Below are positions 17,857 through 25,487 of a DNA stretch of 46,816 bases, piece by piece (position 1 is the first letter of the stretch; each line of letters begins with the position of its first letter). A program made the translations under genes and the position numbers. The stretch is taken from positions 1 to 46,816 of IMG/VR virus record IMGVR_UViG_3300037042_002543. One strand, 5' to 3'. This DNA is from a virus. The notes under the pieces are model-generated. The model searched no databases and was not told where the DNA came from. It saw nothing but the letters and a program-made list of their open reading frames with translations.

Positions 17857-18345
17857 TTAGGTTGCCGTGGAAGTGATGCTTGCCTTCAGCGTAGACGCTG
17901 CAGTTACACACCAGTTGGTTCCGTCGCAAATCACGTCAACACGATCCCCAAGGACTGCGCTGTTATGCACAATGGTGATGATATCTGCGCCTGCGATTGC
18001 AGTGCCGCCGCCCGTAGCCGTGACGCTATGCGTACCCGACATGACGTTGCCACTTGCATTGGTCAGGATGGTGTAGCCATTGCTTGTCGGGGGAGTCAAC
18101 ACAACAAAGCTGAATTCAAGGCCGACTGCCGGGACGGGGAGGGTCGAGGCGAAGCCTGCAGCAGCAGAAAGGAAGAAGGTTGTGCCGGATTCGGCAGCGG
18201 TGATGACATTGGTTGCCAGAACAACTTCGGTAGTGGCTACGCCTGCGTTAACAACGCCCGTGACGTTTCCAGTGACGTTTCCAGTGAGATTGCCGATGAA
18301 GCCATTGGTCGATGTAACCGGGCCGCTAAATGTGGTTGAAGCCAT
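17857..18345 (-). CDS. Small capsid-associated/decoration-like protein
   Basis: 162 residues, good AAGGAA before ATG 18345. The start SGPVTSTNGFIGNLTGNVTG contains short GN-x-TGNVTG repeats seen in virion proteins of aquatic phages; the rest is a beta-rich domain with little charge. The 95-bp gap upstream holds no gene. A capsid decoration role is inferred from size and place. Confidence 0.6.
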   Translation of the reverse strand: MASTTFSGPVTSTNGFIGNLTGNVTGNVTGVVNAGVATTEVVLATNVITAAESGTTFFLSAAAGFASTLPVPAVGLEFSFVVLTPPTSNGYTILTNASGNVMSGTHSVTATGGGTAIAGADIITIVHNSAVLGDRVDVICDGTNWCVTAASTLKASITSTAT

Positions 18346-18440
18346 GATGGTTCCTTACATACAAGTTAGGCACATCAGTCTGTATGTCGTCAGCCGGGGC
18401 TGTCTGATGCACCGGAAAGCCCGGAGTTATGCGTAGCATA

Positions 18441-19040
18441 CTACTTTATTTCTGGGGGTGCAAGTTTATTTGACTTCTTCAGATTTTCTTCGCGGGTGAT
18501 GACGCGTAGGTTCCAAGGTACGTGCAAGCCACACACAACTTCAGAGCGCAGCGGAACGATATGATCCGCAACGTATTGCTCGCCGGTTATTCGCGTCATG
18601 GTTATGGCAGTCTTGTACATCTCCCGAATCTCTGCTTTCTGCTTGGCGCTTAACCAAGGAGGTGTAGCCTCCCGATGCTTTCGCCTTCTTGCCTTTGTGT
18701 CCGCACGCACCCATAGCGTGTTGTTAGCTTTCCAAGTATCCTGATACTGTCTGCGTAGCGCAGGTGGGCAAGTCTTCGCTGCTGCTATAACCTGCTCCCG
18801 GTTCGCAACGTACCACTCGTTCTTCTTATCCTTAACATCCTCACGTTTGTTGTACTCCGTGAAATACGCTGCGCGAGTAGCTGCTGCTTCTTTCCACTCG
18901 ACCTTCATACACTCCACACATACGCCCTTGGTCTTGCGCGGGGCTACGTGCCCATGCTTGCAGACCTCGCCAGTGAAATAGTATTTGGCCCCGGTAGCTT
19001 TGGCTTCGGTACGGGACTTAGGTAAGTTGGTTGTATCCAT
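18441..19040 (-). CDS. Free-standing HNH homing-type endonuclease
   Basis: 199 residues from ATG 19040, preceded by AGGAG; a longer frame exists, but this start has the ribosome-binding site. Near the N-terminus are C27-x-H29 and C41-x2-C44, a possible zinc finger. The C-terminal HNH core reads ADHIVPL (D159, H160), then GLHVPWNLRVI (H173, N177) and a final N-L-K-K-x-N. Such enzymes nick or cut DNA at intron or intergenic sites. It carries its own promoter and is insulated by a terminator, interrupting the capsid gene cluster, which is typical of a mobile endonuclease cassette. Confidence 0.88.
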   Translation of the reverse strand: MDTTNLPKSRTEAKATGAKYYFTGEVCKHGHVAPRKTKGVCVECMKVEWKEAAATRAAYFTEYNKREDVKDKKNEWYVANREQVIAAAKTCPPALRRQYQDTWKANNTLWVRADTKARRRKHREATPPWLSAKQKAEIREMYKTAITMTRITGEQYVADHIVPLRSEVVCGLHVPWNLRVITREENLKKSNKLAPPEIK

Positions 19041-19066
19041 ATCGGCTCCTAGATTTAGTAACAGGT

Positions 19067-19094
19067 AATGTACCATACCTGATCCAAAAGTCAA
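19067..19094 (-). promoter_or_regulatory. Sigma70-like promoter of the HNH gene
   Basis: Minus strand TTGACT (19089-19094), 16-bp spacer, TACATT (19067-19072). It lies between the terminator and the HNH start about 27 bp downstream of the -10, so the endonuclease could be expressed independently of the capsid genes. Confidence 0.5.
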
Positions 19095-19100
19095 CACCAA

Positions 19101-19129
19101 AAGAAAAAGGGAGCCGAAGCTCCCTTTTT
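19101..19129. terminator. Bidirectional-looking terminator after the capsid gene
   Basis: GGGAGC-CGAA-GCTCCC is flanked by A-rich sequence on the left and TTTTT on the right, giving a U-run on either strand. On the minus strand it ends transcripts of the major capsid gene 35 bp after its stop codon. Confidence 0.8.
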
Positions 19130-19163
19130 AATAGCACAGAACCTAGATTCTATGCGGGTTCGC

Positions 19164-20081
19164 TTAGGTCGAACCGGGACTCCCAAAAATTCCCAAAGGA
19201 TCAGAGGCTCCAAATGAGTAGCGCTCACGGCTCTTGTAACGCACGTTACCGGTGTCGAAGTCTCCATCCATTTTGTTATCCAAGGGCATACGCACAAAGT
19301 GCTTCAAGCCGTTGGGAACATCAGTGGTCAGGAACCAAGCGTTCGTATCCGTCAGGTAGTGGTTAATTGCGTAACCGTCTGGGATCGAGCCGTTATTCTT
19401 CAATGCGTTGAGATCGTTGTCTGCGGTGCCAACACGAAGATTGGTTTCCAAGATACGAGTCGCAACGAACTGGAGTGCAGGCGGGATAATCAGCTTGCGG
19501 GGTTTAGCCGCAATCAGCAGACCGCGCTCATCAGTCCACGCAGCAATCTGGATCACAGCGTTTTCCAATGAAGTCTCGTTCAGATCCGCACCAGTGGTAG
19601 GGCGGTTGCTGTTCGTACTACCATTCACCAGAGGGTGGGCGGTAGAGCACAGAACCTGACCGTCACCGTAAGTCGGGTTACCCGTACCAGTGAAAGCGGC
19701 GTTCAGGAGATACGCAGCCTTAACTTGTTTGGTGTATGCCATTGCACGGGCCAGAGCCTTGGTGTAACGAGCAGACAAGCTGTCATACAGGTTATCTTCC
19801 ACAGCTTCCTCTGTGATGGAAAAGCCCATCGCAATGGTTTCGTGGTTGTAACGTGCGGTCCATGCTTCTTGCGCGTTGTCATAAGCGATGGCTTGGCCTT
19901 CGTTTTTGACGGGCGCAGCGGCAAAGCCAGCCAGTTTCGTTTCTTCTTCAAAAGAACGCTCAGACGACTCAGTTTCATAAATCTCTTTATGTTCCTCACC
20001 GTAACGGGCGTACTCCAGACCAAACAGCGCGTTCAGACCGGGAAGGAGTTCCTTCAGTAGTTGGGCACGAGAAATTGCCAT
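19164..20081 (-). CDS. Major capsid protein
   Basis: 305 residues; GGGAG before ATG 20081. The sequence (LLKELLPGLNALFGLEYARY, then RSFEEETKLAG, then RYNHETIAMGFSITEEAVED) matches the Mu gpT-like/HK97-fold capsid family that I recall from aquatic podoviruses. DERGLLIAAKPRKLIIPP and WFLTTDVPNGLKHFVR are further family-like blocks, and the protein ends near RERYSFGASDPLGIFGS. It should form the icosahedral shell on the scaffold encoded two genes upstream of its partner. It is followed by a strong terminator, consistent with high expression. Confidence 0.9.
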   Translation of the reverse strand: MAISRAQLLKELLPGLNALFGLEYARYGEEHKEIYETESSERSFEEETKLAGFAAAPVKNEGQAIAYDNAQEAWTARYNHETIAMGFSITEEAVEDNLYDSLSARYTKALARAMAYTKQVKAAYLLNAAFTGTGNPTYGDGQVLCSTAHPLVNGSTNSNRPTTGADLNETSLENAVIQIAAWTDERGLLIAAKPRKLIIPPALQFVATRILETNLRVGTADNDLNALKNNGSIPDGYAINHYLTDTNAWFLTTDVPNGLKHFVRMPLDNKMDGDFDTGNVRYKSRERYSFGASDPLGIFGSPGST

Positions 20082-20083
20082 GA

Positions 20084-20710
20084 TTAAACTCCCTTAACCG
20101 TGTTGTACGAGTGCCAGCCGATGTTGATTTTCACCAAGATATCGGTAAAGGCATCCCCTACTACTGAGAAACCCTTCATATCAACAAAACCGATGACACG
20201 GAAGGGGGCGGTGGTCTGGATAGCTGCACTGCCAGCAACCACAGACATTGTGGAATTGCCGGTTGCAGTAGAACCCGTCAATACAGCGCTGGTCGTGCAG
20301 AAGGTGTTTGCACCCAGAGCAGCGATAGTCACCGTACCAGCAGATTGCACTTGGAACACGCAATCAGGATCATCAACCACGTAGGCAACGCCGTTCAGCG
20401 CACCAGACGGGTAGTATTGACCGTAGACCGTTTGGCCCATCGAGTTGGTGTAGGAACAGCCAACAAATACGCCAATCGTGCCCGTGTTGTCGGTAGAACC
20501 GACAGGCCAAGAGTTCGTGGTGGCATCAGCACCCGTAGCAGACACAAGCTCAATGTACCCGGTGCTCTTGACGTAAACCAAGCTACCTGTGTACACATTT
20601 GCCGCATAGCCAGCGGGGTCAATCAGGAACGAACGGGTACTACCAGCATACGGCAGACCCCCGATCCGGTTTACAGGCTTAAGCCCGTAGGGAGAAGCAA
20701 CAGCAGCCAT
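20084..20710 (-). CDS. Capsid-associated (decoration-like) protein
   Basis: 208 residues, AGGAG before ATG 20710, ending only 2 bp before the capsid gene. It begins with SPYGLKPVNRIGGLPYAGST and is otherwise beta-rich with few charged residues, and ends IGWHSYNTVKGV. Position immediately before the capsid gene and composition suit a minor head or decoration protein made in similar amounts. Confidence 0.7.
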   Translation of the reverse strand: MAAVASPYGLKPVNRIGGLPYAGSTRSFLIDPAGYAANVYTGSLVYVKSTGYIELVSATGADATTNSWPVGSTDNTGTIGVFVGCSYTNSMGQTVYGQYYPSGALNGVAYVVDDPDCVFQVQSAGTVTIAALGANTFCTTSAVLTGSTATGNSTMSVVAGSAAIQTTAPFRVIGFVDMKGFSVVGDAFTDILVKINIGWHSYNTVKGV

Positions 20711-20732
20711 GTTAATGGACTCCTATAAACGG

Positions 20733-21200
20733 TTAACTACCAGAACCGAAAACTGCACCCTTGGTAACCGTAGATTTCCGTTCCCGGAACAGCGGCATAC
20801 GGGGGTCGTTCTCGCGCATAAAGTTATTGTCCACTGACTGCATCTGCGTAGCCGTCTGTTGACGGAAATACGCGTCACGCTGTTCAGTAAACTCACTCGG
20901 GGTCTTACAGAGGATGAGGCCACCGACTTCGATTGCATCCTTGAACCGAGATGTTGGCTCGTTAAAGGAGTAGGTCTCAGGGTGGTCCGAAGCCTTTACA
21001 GGCTCCCAACCCTCGCGGAATTTAGCGGAAATGTTTCTGGCGTCATCTTTACCAGCAAGGCTGGTGCGAATCCAACGAAACGAATATCCCGGCTCTGGTT
21101 CAACATGGGGTAATAGCTCCGCAGGGGTCCACTGTTTAAGTGGGCGGATCTCTTTATCCCGAGATTCAAGAGCGCGATTCATACGGTTTTGTTCTGCCAT
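20733..21200 (-). CDS. Conserved head-region protein, unknown
   Basis: 155 residues; GAGGAAG before ATG 21200. Charged, with a YSFRWIRTSLAGKDDARNIS segment followed by GWEPVK and later VGGLILCKTPSEF, a pattern I recall from other phages between scaffold and capsid genes. It is not repetitive and lacks membrane segments. Probably a minor head or assembly protein. Confidence 0.65.
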   Translation of the reverse strand: MAEQNRMNRALESRDKEIRPLKQWTPAELLPHVEPEPGYSFRWIRTSLAGKDDARNISAKFREGWEPVKASDHPETYSFNEPTSRFKDAIEVGGLILCKTPSEFTEQRDAYFRQQTATQMQSVDNNFMRENDPRMPLFRERKSTVTKGAVFGSGS

Positions 21201-21201
21201 T

Positions 21202-22161
21202 TCACTTCCTCGTTAATTCCACAACTTCACGAGCATAGCGTTCCAAAGGAACTCCAAGCCGCTTAGCGAGTTGTACCTGCGTGGTACTCAGCACGATTTT
21301 CTTGGGTGCAGTGCTGCGTGTCGCGGGTGCAACTACATTTGCTTTCGGGCGCTGAGAGTTTGGTGCATCAGCGGATTCACCGGAGGCAAACTTCTCCGGG
21401 AATACTTGTCGAATCCGTCCGTTGAGCCGTTTATAGTACTCATCCGAAGTCGGGTCCAGACCATCTTCCACGACCAGCTTTTCATGCAACGCAAACGCAT
21501 AGCCAGTCATTTCCCTGTCTTTCCCAAACCACTGGTTCTTGGTTTTCCAAGCCTCAGCTTTTGGGTCAACAGGAGGTGCTTGCGCGATATTGGTAGTTTG
21601 TACCTCATTTTTTTCGTCTTGTAAAGGGGTAGGCCGGAAGTTATTAACTCGCTCAGCCTTCATTTTGAGCGAAGTCAACTCTTCTTGGGCCTCCAATAGC
21701 GCATCCCCATCCCCAGATTCATATGCCTGCTTATACTTAACCTTGGCCTTATCAATCTCGGTAGCTACTACCCGCTTAGCCTGCTCCAATAGGGCAGTCT
21801 GGTTGGTATTCACAGTGCCACGGAGTTTCTTGTTCTCCTCAACCACGGACTGCGCAACCCGCACTGCCTCATCACGCTCCCGCGCAGCAGCTTCCTTGGC
21901 CCGCCGCTCGTCGTGATACCCCTTACCCAGATGCGCCAGCCGTTCTTTCAGCCGCTTGTCGGTATATTTGGAAAGCTCATCCTCCGTAACATCTTCGGGT
22001 GGCTCTGGGAGTGCAGGCTTGTTACGGTCCTCCTCTGGAGTATCGTCAACAATTTCGATCTCCGGATCGGGTTCAGGGGTTACTACCTTACTACCAAGCC
22101 GGGATTCTTTAGCTTCCACCTCGTCTGGAAACTCAAATTCTGTTTTCTCAAATTCGGCCAT
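21202..22161 (-). CDS. Capsid scaffolding protein
   Basis: 319 residues. The N-terminal third is very acidic (EPDPEIEIVDDTPEED) and is followed by a long coiled coil (about 80-190, for example ERLAHLGKGYHDERRAKEAA). The C-terminal 50 residues are basic (APKKIVLSTTQVQLAKRLG), as expected for the part that binds the capsid protein. AAAGGAG precedes ATG 22161. Composition, length and the location between portal and capsid genes all fit a scaffold that leaves before packaging. Confidence 0.82.
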   Translation of the reverse strand: MAEFEKTEFEFPDEVEAKESRLGSKVVTPEPDPEIEIVDDTPEEDRNKPALPEPPEDVTEDELSKYTDKRLKERLAHLGKGYHDERRAKEAAARERDEAVRVAQSVVEENKKLRGTVNTNQTALLEQAKRVVATEIDKAKVKYKQAYESGDGDALLEAQEELTSLKMKAERVNNFRPTPLQDEKNEVQTTNIAQAPPVDPKAEAWKTKNQWFGKDREMTGYAFALHEKLVVEDGLDPTSDEYYKRLNGRIRQVFPEKFASGESADAPNSQRPKANVVAPATRSTAPKKIVLSTTQVQLAKRLGVPLERYAREVVELTRK

Positions 22162-22172
22162 GGTGTACTCCT

Positions 22173-22577
22173 TTAGGCGCGGGTAATACCGCGAGGATCC
22201 TGTACAGTCGCCTCGACAGAATCATCATTGATAAGCCGAAACTCTTTACCGTGGATCTTGATCCGTGTGCCCGTATTAGGGCGTACCAGAACAAAATCCC
22301 CTGCCTTACAGGATGGACCGTTTGGAAACCGCTTCGCGTCCGCGTAGGCGTCCGGGCCGAGCTTCACTACAAACAACACTGGGGATAAAACCTCTTCAAA
22401 CCGCATGGTCTCGCCCGCCTTTACTAGCCCGCTCTCTCCAAACTCCTCATCAATGTCTGGAAGGACACAGAGTAGGTGGAAGGTAGCAGGATCAGGGATC
22501 TGGTGAGCTTTCTCTTCAGCCGATACGGGAAGTACAGTAGATGTTGCACCGTCTTGACTTATGAGTATTTCAGTCAT
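22173..22577 (-). CDS. Phage-encoded GroES-like co-chaperonin
   Basis: 134 residues with a Cpn10-like layout: a first strand with LLCVLPDI, a loop (EEFGESGLVKAGETM) in the position of the GroEL-binding mobile loop, then FVVKLGPDAYAD, and VLVRPNTGTRIKIHGKEFRL plus INDDSVEATV at the end. This would cap host GroEL and help fold the capsid protein, as T4 gp31 does. It overlaps the upstream small gene by 8 nt. The gene lies between portal and scaffold genes, fitting a head-assembly job. Assignment is by motif recall. Confidence 0.82.
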   Translation of the reverse strand: MTEILISQDGATSTVLPVSAEEKAHQIPDPATFHLLCVLPDIDEEFGESGLVKAGETMRFEEVLSPVLFVVKLGPDAYADAKRFPNGPSCKAGDFVLVRPNTGTRIKIHGKEFRLINDDSVEATVQDPRGITRA

Positions 22578-22761
22578 TATTTTCTTTCTCTATGCGTTGT
22601 TTGAGGTCTTGCAGGTTGTAATTGGCATGGTCAAGACCCCTAATAACACCAACCAATTCTCGATACTCAGCGTAGTCTTTGACCCCGCCAGTAACAAGTT
22701 TCTCTACCGCTTGGGTGCGGAACTCATCATTTTGCTTCTTTAGTAATTCGATTTCGGTCAT
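22570..22761 (-). CDS. 63-residue helical protein
   Basis: A small charged helical protein (TEIELLKKQNDEFRTQAVEK, later VIRGLDHANYNLQDL) with a strong AAAGGAG before ATG 22761. I recall similar short proteins next to phage co-chaperonin genes, but no function. It overlaps the co-chaperonin start, so the two are likely made together. Confidence 0.7.
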   Translation of the reverse strand: MTEIELLKKQNDEFRTQAVEKLVTGGVKDYAEYRELVGVIRGLDHANYNLQDLKQRIEKENND

Positions 22762-22773
22762 TATCTGCTCCTT

Positions 22774-22875
22774 TCATAGTTCTATTGGCAAAACTGATAC
22801 CTGTGTAATCGTTGGGACCAACTCGGGGTCCCTATAGCTAGCTATCTGGACAAATATCTTGTCTTCTTTGCTCAT
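22774..22875 (-). pseudogene. Truncated N-terminus of a GlcNAc-type glycosyltransferase
   Basis: A 33-residue reading frame whose ATG overlaps the portal stop (ATGA). It starts MSKEDKIFVQIASYRDPELV and continues PTI, matching the signature start (FVxIASYRDPEL-PTI) of the glycosyltransferase family often annotated GlcNAc transferase (PF11397). After residue 23 the similarity ends and the frame stops within 10 codons. The whole catalytic region is absent, so it is a deletion remnant unless the short peptide gained a new use. Confidence 0.68.
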
Positions 22876-25478
22876 TCAGTGTCCCCCGGCTTATTCGACT
22901 TCGCCAACCGCTGCTGCTCCTGCATCTGGCGGAACTTCTGCCGGGCCATCAACTCCGTATGGGTCAATTTCTGCCGGGCGGTCATGCCGCCATGCGCCAT
23001 TTTCTGCCCATGGATCTGGTGCTGTTGCTGCAAATTCGCCTGATGCGCCTGTTGTGCTCGCATCATCTCCTGCATGTGTTTCTGCTGGAGCATCTGCTGT
23101 TGACCCTGCTGCGCCTGCATCTCCTGCGTGTGACGCTGCTGCACCATCTGTGGCGTTTCCTGCGGGGCCCCGGCCTGCTGCGCCTTAAGTGCCAACTCAC
23201 CCTGCTTGATCTGCAACTCACCATCAACCTTCTTGGCCTTGGTTGCGGAGTCCTGCTCTTTAATCTGCAGTTCTTTCTGCTGCATCTGGATGAGCGGATC
23301 CTGCTGCATCTGCTGGCTCTTGGCCTGTTGCGCCATCGCCATATTCTGCTGCAGAAGCTGGACCGACGCCTGCGCTACCAACTGTGACAACTGAACCTCC
23401 ACCTCTTCCGGAAGCTGCTCGTTCGGCTTGGGCATCGTGACACCCATCTGCTCCTCGATCTTCTGGCGATACAGGTACGCTAGGTGCTCAGCGATGTGCG
23501 ACTGAATTGCCGCCATCATCTGCTGCGCCATCGGGTTCTGCCCCATCTGCTGGGCAATCATCGGATCCTGCATGAACGTAGAGTGCGCGGCAATATGTGC
23601 GTCATGGTCCTGATAGATGAACGCCTTTGTGGGCTCCCCCTTGAGGAACGACATATTCTCGCTAATAGGGTCACGGGGAGTCTGGTCTTCATCCAGCGGG
23701 ACTAACTTTTCCGCGTTCTTGATCCCCAATACCTCAATCATCTGCCGATGTAACTGCGGCAAGTCGTAGATCTGCGGAGCGCCTTGTGACAACTGGATCA
23801 CGGCCTGATACTGCATGATCCGCTGGGCCATCGTGCTGCTGTTGGGATCACTAACCGGAATAACCTCAACCGTATCGTAGTCCTCCTGCTTGGCCGACGC
23901 CTCCCCATGCTCTGGCGTATAGTCGTAAGTCGAGGGGGTATGGTCGCGGATGATGGCCTTCAGAAGCTTGAACTCCTGCTTCATGGAGTTGTGGACCCGC
24001 GCCTGAACTGCGCCCATGATCTTCAACTGCCGCTCCAGCAACGCCAGCGTGGTCCCCACGGGCGATTGAGCGCTCATGTCACTGACCTTCATATCAGCAA
24101 TCGACCCTAATCTGCGGCCTTCGTCAGTAATCTGGTTTAGAAGGGCAAGCAGTACCTGACTCGGCTCCTTGTACGGGAGCGTCATGATGTTGTCTTTGAT
24201 CGCCCCGCTCGGGATATCCACATCACGGAACTCGCCCGGAGCAATGGGTGTATCGTCTCCCTTCACTCTCAGGCCACGCGATTTCAGCCCGCCCGGTAGA
24301 TTCGATAGCGTACCTGCGTCAACAAGTTGCCGGATCAGTGAGGTCCCTGCCCTAGCGTAGCCGCCAATAATATGGATGAGGCCCATACCGTAAGCACCAA
24401 ACCCGGGAATGTAGTCGTACTGCACAAGATGCTGGCGCTTCTGGTGCGTATCATCCCCATCTTCCCAATTCCGGTAGATTGCCAAGACCTTGTTGGTGCC
24501 CTTATCGATGGTGACAATGTACGGGATCGCAACCTCATCATCACTCTCGTACCCGGGCATATCCCAATCAACCTGCACCTCATAAAGCTGGTAACGGTCA
24601 TCGTCGGTCAACGAATACCCCTGCTCGTCGGCCTTCTTCTTCTCCACGTCCGTATGTGTAGCCACCGGCTCGCCAAGGTCCACCTCTCTGTAGAACCCCG
24701 CGACCTGCAGTTTCTTGATCTCGTTCTTTGTCTTGCGCATGACGTGCGTAACACGCTCAGCAGTCCTCGCTCCGCTTGACCCGTAAGGAATAATTACGTC
24801 CTCGGCGGGAATAAAGATCGCTGTCTGTCTTGCTAACCCCGGGTCATAATAAACTTTCTTGAACGCCGCGCCCGCCAACCCGAGATTAAACAGTAATCTC
24901 TCATGTTCCGGTCTGTACTCTGGCATCTCTTCTGTCAACCGGAAATTCATGTCATCTCTAACGCGCTCAGCAGCCTCTTCTTTCAGCCTGTCGATAGCGC
25001 CAATAATTTCTGTCTTTACTGGACCCGCTGCAGGGAAAGTCTCAGTGATCGTCTCGGACTGAAACCGTATCGCTGCCTCTGTCAGAATAGTCGAATAAAC
25101 ACCACACGCACCATTCCAAGGTTGTGTTCTTTCTTCATATCTCATCCCCAGAACCTCTAACCCTTTTACATAGGTTTCTGTCCAATCTTTTCTAGACGAA
25201 ATATCACTATCCACTAACTCTACAATCTCACCCGCGAGCTTCTGTAACTCGCTTTCTTCCATCTCTTCGGCTAGATTAGAATTAAACTCTCCCTCAGCTT
25301 TATCATCACCGGGCTCCAAGTCAATCTCCAACCCGTCGACCCCGATCTGTACACCCTCCGGGTCCTCAATCTGAATCTCTATCGCGGGCGATGAGTCATC
25401 CATCATCCCCATCATGCTGCCGAGACCCAAAAGCCCCGCTCCGGGGTCCAGTGCTTTATCAATACTTGAGGTAGCCAT
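22872..25478 (-). CDS. Portal protein
   Basis: 868 residues, AAGGA before ATG 25478. After an acidic N-terminal 70 residues comes a core with YVKGLEVLGMRYEERTQPWN and a long central region with YQLYEVQVDWDMPGYESDD, RNWEDGDDTHQKRQHLVQYD and KSRGLRVKGDDTPIAPGEFR, as in large P22-like podovirus portals. The C-terminal 200 residues are extremely Gln/Met-rich and helical, suggesting an extended barrel or tube. It forms the dodecameric DNA gate at one capsid vertex and docks the terminase, encoded next door. Confidence 0.88.
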   Translation of the reverse strand: MATSSIDKALDPGAGLLGLGSMMGMMDDSSPAIEIQIEDPEGVQIGVDGLEIDLEPGDDKAEGEFNSNLAEEMEESELQKLAGEIVELVDSDISSRKDWTETYVKGLEVLGMRYEERTQPWNGACGVYSTILTEAAIRFQSETITETFPAAGPVKTEIIGAIDRLKEEAAERVRDDMNFRLTEEMPEYRPEHERLLFNLGLAGAAFKKVYYDPGLARQTAIFIPAEDVIIPYGSSGARTAERVTHVMRKTKNEIKKLQVAGFYREVDLGEPVATHTDVEKKKADEQGYSLTDDDRYQLYEVQVDWDMPGYESDDEVAIPYIVTIDKGTNKVLAIYRNWEDGDDTHQKRQHLVQYDYIPGFGAYGMGLIHIIGGYARAGTSLIRQLVDAGTLSNLPGGLKSRGLRVKGDDTPIAPGEFRDVDIPSGAIKDNIMTLPYKEPSQVLLALLNQITDEGRRLGSIADMKVSDMSAQSPVGTTLALLERQLKIMGAVQARVHNSMKQEFKLLKAIIRDHTPSTYDYTPEHGEASAKQEDYDTVEVIPVSDPNSSTMAQRIMQYQAVIQLSQGAPQIYDLPQLHRQMIEVLGIKNAEKLVPLDEDQTPRDPISENMSFLKGEPTKAFIYQDHDAHIAAHSTFMQDPMIAQQMGQNPMAQQMMAAIQSHIAEHLAYLYRQKIEEQMGVTMPKPNEQLPEEVEVQLSQLVAQASVQLLQQNMAMAQQAKSQQMQQDPLIQMQQKELQIKEQDSATKAKKVDGELQIKQGELALKAQQAGAPQETPQMVQQRHTQEMQAQQGQQQMLQQKHMQEMMRAQQAHQANLQQQHQIHGQKMAHGGMTARQKLTHTELMARQKFRQMQEQQRLAKSNKPGDTE

Positions 25479-25487
25479 GATTCATCC

